Source: Terriglobales bacterium
GTDB lineage: Bacteria; Acidobacteriota; Terriglobia; Terriglobales; Acidobacteriaceae
Length of the DNA: 64,000 bases
Assembly (NCBI GenBank): GCA_025934735.1
Contig: JAICWP010000016.1
Coordinates: 1 to 64,000, forward strand
Reading direction: 5' to 3'
This document shows positions 60,907-64,000 of the stretch, piece by piece. A program made the translations under genes and the position numbers. The number at the start of each line of letters is the position of its first letter. Position 1 is the first letter of the stretch. A model generated the notes under the pieces. The model was given only the letters and a program-made list of their open reading frames with translations. It searched no databases and had not been told where the DNA came from.

Positions 60907-61880
60907 GAGCGTTGTTCCTGGTAGACGTGTTCGATGATGCGCAGAGCTGCCTGCGCGTCCGCAACACCGGGGCGCGGCTCCCGGCGCAAGCGGACGTCTT
61001 CAACAAAATCAGCGAATTCTTGCTGCCAAGAGTCGTCGGCCATCGGATACTCGTAGATGGTGGTTTCCGGAGGTCCCATTGCCGCTGACATCTGATGATA
61101 GATAAGCCGCTCCACTCCATAGCTGCCGCCCAGGCCAGCAACCTCGAGTTTGCCCATGCGGCAAAAGAGCTCAAAAGAAAATAGGTTTTTCCATTCTGTC
61201 CAGCTGGCGTGAAGGAAGGCCACGCGCCCCTCGGCGGTTTTCAGCAGGAAAAATGCATTATCTTCCACTGGCATATTCCAGAAATAAGTTCCAATGTGGC
61301 CCTGGACACTGGGGAAGTCGCCCAGAAACCAGCGCGCCAAGTCAATCAAGTGAACTCCCTGATCGATCGCTTCGCCCCCGCCAGAAATCTCAGGAGCAGC
61401 TCGCCATTCGCTTTCGTAGCCTGCTCGACCACCATGACCGTAGCGGGCGCGCACGTACATAGGGGCGCCCAGCGTGCCAAGATCGAAAATCTCGCGTGCC
61501 TTTCGGAAGCCCCGATGAAAGCGGTGATTGAAACCAATTCGCACCGCCACCCCCGTGCGTTTTGCGGCTGCCGCCAGCGGGTCGAGTTCGCCGGCGCGGC
61601 GCGCCCCCGGCTTTTCCACGAAGACGTGTTTTCCCGCCGAGGCCGCCAGTTCCGCCACCGGCGCCAGCATGTCATGGCTGGTAGCAACAATGACGGCGTC
61701 TACGTCGGAGCGTCTGACCGCATCTTTCCATTCGGTGACCGTGGCCGCGTCGCCACACTGTGCGGATAAAGCTTTTGCCCGTTCCGGTATCCGATCGCAA
61801 CACAGTACCACCTGGCCGCCTGCCATATTACGGGCGCGCTTCTGCCCGATGAGACCGCAGCCGATGATCGCGACACGCAT
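60903..61880 (-). CDS. Gfo/Idh/MocA family sugar oxidoreductase
   Basis: 325 residues. RVAIIGCGLIGQKRARNM is the NAD(P)-binding Rossmann motif. FVEKPGARRAGELD gives the EKP signature with the catalytic Lys. GGGEAIDQGVHLIDLARWFL gives the conserved GGG..D.G.H.hD, with the catalytic His. It oxidises or epimerises a nucleotide sugar or heptose at an uncertain position. It sits in an operon with hddA and an SDR, suggesting conversion of the heptose precursor to a deoxy- or keto-heptose. Confidence 0.9.
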   Translation of the reverse strand: MRVAIIGCGLIGQKRARNMAGGQVVLCCDRIPERAKALSAQCGDAATVTEWKDAVRRSDVDAVIVATSHDMLAPVAELAASAGKHVFVEKPGARRAGELDPLAAAAKRTGVAVRIGFNHRFHRGFRKAREIFDLGTLGAPMYVRARYGHGGRAGYESEWRAAPEISGGGEAIDQGVHLIDLARWFLGDFPSVQGHIGTYFWNMPVEDNAFFLLKTAEGRVAFLHASWTEWKNLFSFELFCRMGKLEVAGLGGSYGVERLIYHQMSAAMGPPETTIYEYPMADDSWQQEFADFVEDVRLRREPRPGVADAQAALRIIEHVYQEQRS

Positions 61881-61886
61881 ATCCGC

Positions 61887-62744
61887 TTAGCCCCAGTCCA
61901 TGCCGCGGTCACGGGGCACGATACGGCGCAGAGTATAAATATCGCTGCCGTCGAGCTCGCTGCGATGTTCCTCGAATTGCGGCCATGGATCCCACACCGC
62001 GCTGATGAGCTTGCCGGTGATGCCGTCGGCGGCTTCGCTGGCGAGATAGACACAGAGATCGGCCCCTTTTTCCAAGGGAGTGCCACCCGATTGCTTCTGG
62101 CGCAGGGATGCTTCAAAAAACGCTTTTCCCACTTTAGCGGGACCAGCCTCGATCACCTGATCAAGCAGACGAGTGTTCAGGGCGCCCGGGGCGATACTGT
62201 TTACATCAACAGCGGCGTCGCGAAGTTCTTCCGCCAGGGTTTCTCCGAAGCGAACCACGGCGGCTTTAGCGGCGGCGTAGGCGCTTAAGAACGGCAGCGG
62301 CTTGGTGGCGCCCCCGCCGGAGAGCAGCAGAATCTTCCCTCTCTTCGAGCGCCGCAGAAGAGGAAGGAAGGCACGGCAGCAAAGCACCGTGCCCATCAGG
62401 TTTATGACAATGGCGTGCGTCCACTGATCCCAATCAATGTCCTCAATGGCGCCTTTTGGGCCGTAAACGCCGGCGTTGCAGACCAGAATGTCGAGCTGGC
62501 TGAATCGCTCCTCGACCATCGAGGCAAGCCTGCACACGTCGCTTTCCGACGAAACGTCGGTGGCTGAACTGAGCACCTCGCTGCCGGTGAGGTTTCGAAT
62601 TTCGACGGCAGTACGATCAATGTCAGCAGAACTCCGCGCACAGATGCACACCCGGGCGCCCTCTTCGGCGAAACGCCGTGCTATGGCATAACCTAGTCCC
62701 TGGCTGGCCCCAGTTATTACGGCTGTCTTGTGGCTTAGTTTCAT
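61887..62744 (-). CDS. Short-chain dehydrogenase/reductase
   Basis: 285 residues from the ATG at 62744; the upstream frame overlaps the next gene. The cofactor motif TGASQGLGYAIA and the catalytic YAAAK (Tyr and Lys) with the preceding Ser in LLLSGGG give an active classical SDR; NAG in LVCNAGVYG is also present. The product presumably uses NAD(P). It lies 6 bp from the Gfo/Idh/MocA gene. Context suggests a nucleotide-sugar or heptose modification step. Confidence 0.9.
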   Translation of the reverse strand: MKLSHKTAVITGASQGLGYAIARRFAEEGARVCICARSSADIDRTAVEIRNLTGSEVLSSATDVSSESDVCRLASMVEERFSQLDILVCNAGVYGPKGAIEDIDWDQWTHAIVINLMGTVLCCRAFLPLLRRSKRGKILLLSGGGATKPLPFLSAYAAAKAAVVRFGETLAEELRDAAVDVNSIAPGALNTRLLDQVIEAGPAKVGKAFFEASLRQKQSGGTPLEKGADLCVYLASEAADGITGKLISAVWDPWPQFEEHRSELDGSDIYTLRRIVPRDRGMDWG

Positions 62745-62751
62745 TGTGCGC

Positions 62752-64000
62752 TTATTTCGTAGCGCCGGCGGGCGCAGGTGAAGCATTGCTCCTGCCGACG
62801 GCGACGTAGTGGATACGGGGATCGGCACCCAGCGTGAGCTGCAAATGGCGCGCTGGATCGATCACAATGGCGGTTCGCATCTTCTTTACGGCAGTGTCAG
62901 GTAAAATCGCGGCAAACTCCGGCCAAGGTGTTGCAATCACCGTCACATCGGCCCCGTCAAGCGCGACGTCGGCGGATGCGGCCAGGTGGATCACGGTGGC
63001 GAGAGATTCGGGCAATTCGGATACCGCCGGATCAAAGGCCTGAACTCTCGCGTCCTGCTCATGCAGCCAGTGGCAGATTTCAAGAGCCGAGGAGCGCCGC
63101 AGGGTATTCGTGCCTGGCTTGTACGTCAATCCCAGCATCGCGACTGTCTTACCCGCAACAGCTCCCAAGACTTCGAGTAAACGATGCCGCGTCCAATCCT
63201 GGTGAGCCGCGTTGCTTTGTTCTACGCCGGTGAGCAAGGCGGCGGATACATGTTGCCGGTGACTCAGGTCGAGTAAGAACCTGACGTCGCGCGCCAGTGT
63301 GCCCCCGGCAAAAGCGGCGCCGGCATGCAGGTACGCACCCTTGCCGATACGCATATCGCTTCTCAATCCCCGCTCAACCTCCAAAGCATCCGCCCCGATA
63401 TGCTCGCACAGTACGGCGATTTCATTGATGAAGCTTACGGATGTGGCGAGATATGCGTTAAGCGCATGCTTGGTCATCTCCGCCGACTCGACAGACATCC
63501 ACTCTATGCGATTGGTAATGGACTGCAGAAGAGGAGCGATTCGCGCCTTATCGGAGCTACTGCGGACGCCGGCCACAATGCGATCAGGGTGCGTGAAGGA
63601 CTCGATGGCTTTGCCGAGCCTCAGGTTTTCGGGAATATAAGCAAACGTGAGTTGCCGGGACCCCGCCGTCCGCTGGTACTCCGATTCCAGCTTGCGGGTG
63701 GTGCCGACCGGCACCTGGGAAGAGATCAGCACAATCGCGCCATTCCGCAGGTGCGGCAGAATCTCTTTCACTCGAACGCGCACAAATTCGACGTCTGCAT
63801 TGTCATTGTCGTCGACGGGTGTGTCGTAACAAACCCAGAGTACCTCCGCGTTCCGGAGGTCGTTGAGATCGTTAGTGAATACCAGTTGATGCTGCGCTGC
63901 CGTGACGGAGCTCAGTTCTGCCAGGCCGGGCTCCGCTACGGGCGGGCGGCCCCGCCGCAGGGCGGCAACGACTTCCACACTACCGTCATGGGCAATGATG
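62752..64000 (-). CDS. UDP-glucose/GDP-mannose dehydrogenase family protein, catalytic Cys absent (N-terminus cut)
   Basis: The frame is open to the window edge; the visible part is about 415 residues and lacks the first Rossmann motif. EPGLAELSS, PENLRLG, AYLATSVSFINEIAVLCEHI, LGLTYKPGTNTLRRSSALEI and VTVIATPWPEF are family motifs. At the active site the usual GGSCFPKD reads GGTLARDV, so the catalytic cysteine needed for the second oxidation is replaced. The protein may do a single oxidation, another reaction, or be regulatory. It is the first visible gene of the heptose operon, which ends 7 bp before the SDR. Confidence 0.85.
   Translation of the reverse strand, partial: IIAHDGSVEVVAALRRGRPPVAEPGLAELSSVTAAQHQLVFTNDLNDLRNAEVLWVCYDTPVDDNDNADVEFVRVRVKEILPHLRNGAIVLISSQVPVGTTRKLESEYQRTAGSRQLTFAYIPENLRLGKAIESFTHPDRIVAGVRSSSDKARIAPLLQSITNRIEWMSVESAEMTKHALNAYLATSVSFINEIAVLCEHIGADALEVERGLRSDMRIGKGAYLHAGAAFAGGTLARDVRFLLDLSHRQHVSAALLTGVEQSNAAHQDWTRHRLLEVLGAVAGKTVAMLGLTYKPGTNTLRRSSALEICHWLHEQDARVQAFDPAVSELPESLATVIHLAASADVALDGADVTVIATPWPEFAAILPDTAVKKMRTAIVIDPARHLQLTLGADPRIHYVAVGRSNASPAPAGATK

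Noticed and set aside
1-64000. tRNA, rRNA and CRISPR features
   Set aside because: I scanned the intergenic regions by eye and saw no cloverleaf-like sequence, rRNA-conserved blocks or regularly spaced direct repeats.

Overview
The window is GC-rich, densely coded bacterial chromosome. Its gene content suggests a soil-type Acidobacteriota member (Terriglobia/Koribacter-like), but this is inferred and no rRNA or single marker proves it. The clues are LigD with only phosphoesterase and ligase domains, a kinase-fold/TonB fusion, several membrane-anchored sulfatase-like proteins, GGCTAAAGCC-type REP hairpins and AACGCAGAGGACGCGGAG-type palindromic elements. I found no rRNA, tRNA, CRISPR array, transposase or integrase.

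Bases 1-1.9 kb hold five very small genes (four membrane proteins, one cysteine phosphatase) separated by diverged copies of a ~40-bp repeat, which looks like a gene-cassette array. Bases 1.9-15 kb are housekeeping and stress genes: ligD, an ABM-type monooxygenase, a secreted protein with a Nudix hydrolase, a nitrosative-stress pair (RIC iron-sulfur repair protein and NnrS), an M16 peptidase, rlmN, a DJ-1/PfpI protein, and a zinc alcohol dehydrogenase with a MITE-like palindrome on each side. Bases 15.1-23.1 kb form one co-directional operon: L,D-transpeptidase, small membrane protein, SPFH protein, secreted protein, orphan substrate-binding protein, and an NtrY/NtrX-like sigma-54 two-component pair.

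Bases 23.1-26.6 kb (minus strand) are a three-gene unit: a membrane-anchored HEAT-repeat protein, a processive family-2 glycosyltransferase, and a membrane GGDEF protein whose active site is destroyed (AEHEF) but whose RxxD c-di-GMP inhibitory site is intact. This resembles the PelD logic of c-di-GMP-gated polysaccharide secretion in a different gene setting, and is my best candidate for an undescribed system. Bases 26.9-39.2 kb mix a zinc phospholipase C-like protein, an S9 peptidase, a GT39 transferase, a lone Flp-type pilin with a possible sigma-54 promoter, a type I phosphodiesterase-like protein, a membrane protein, a PilZ protein, and a pseudokinase fused to a TonB C-terminal domain.

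Bases 39.3-64 kb are a surface-polysaccharide region. It has a WbaP-type initiating transferase, four glycosyltransferase genes or fusions, Wzt/Wzm ABC export genes, heptose activation (HddA, HddC), a Gfo/Idh/MocA oxidoreductase, an SDR, a UGDH-family protein without the catalytic cysteine, two PAPS-sulfotransferase-like proteins with a shared extra C-terminal domain, and three membrane-anchored sulfatase-fold proteins with Thr in place of the formylglycine Cys. Together they suggest a heptose-containing, probably sulfated polysaccharide exported by an ABC transporter. A SAM hydroxide adenosyltransferase-family protein with an apparent signal peptide also lies here.
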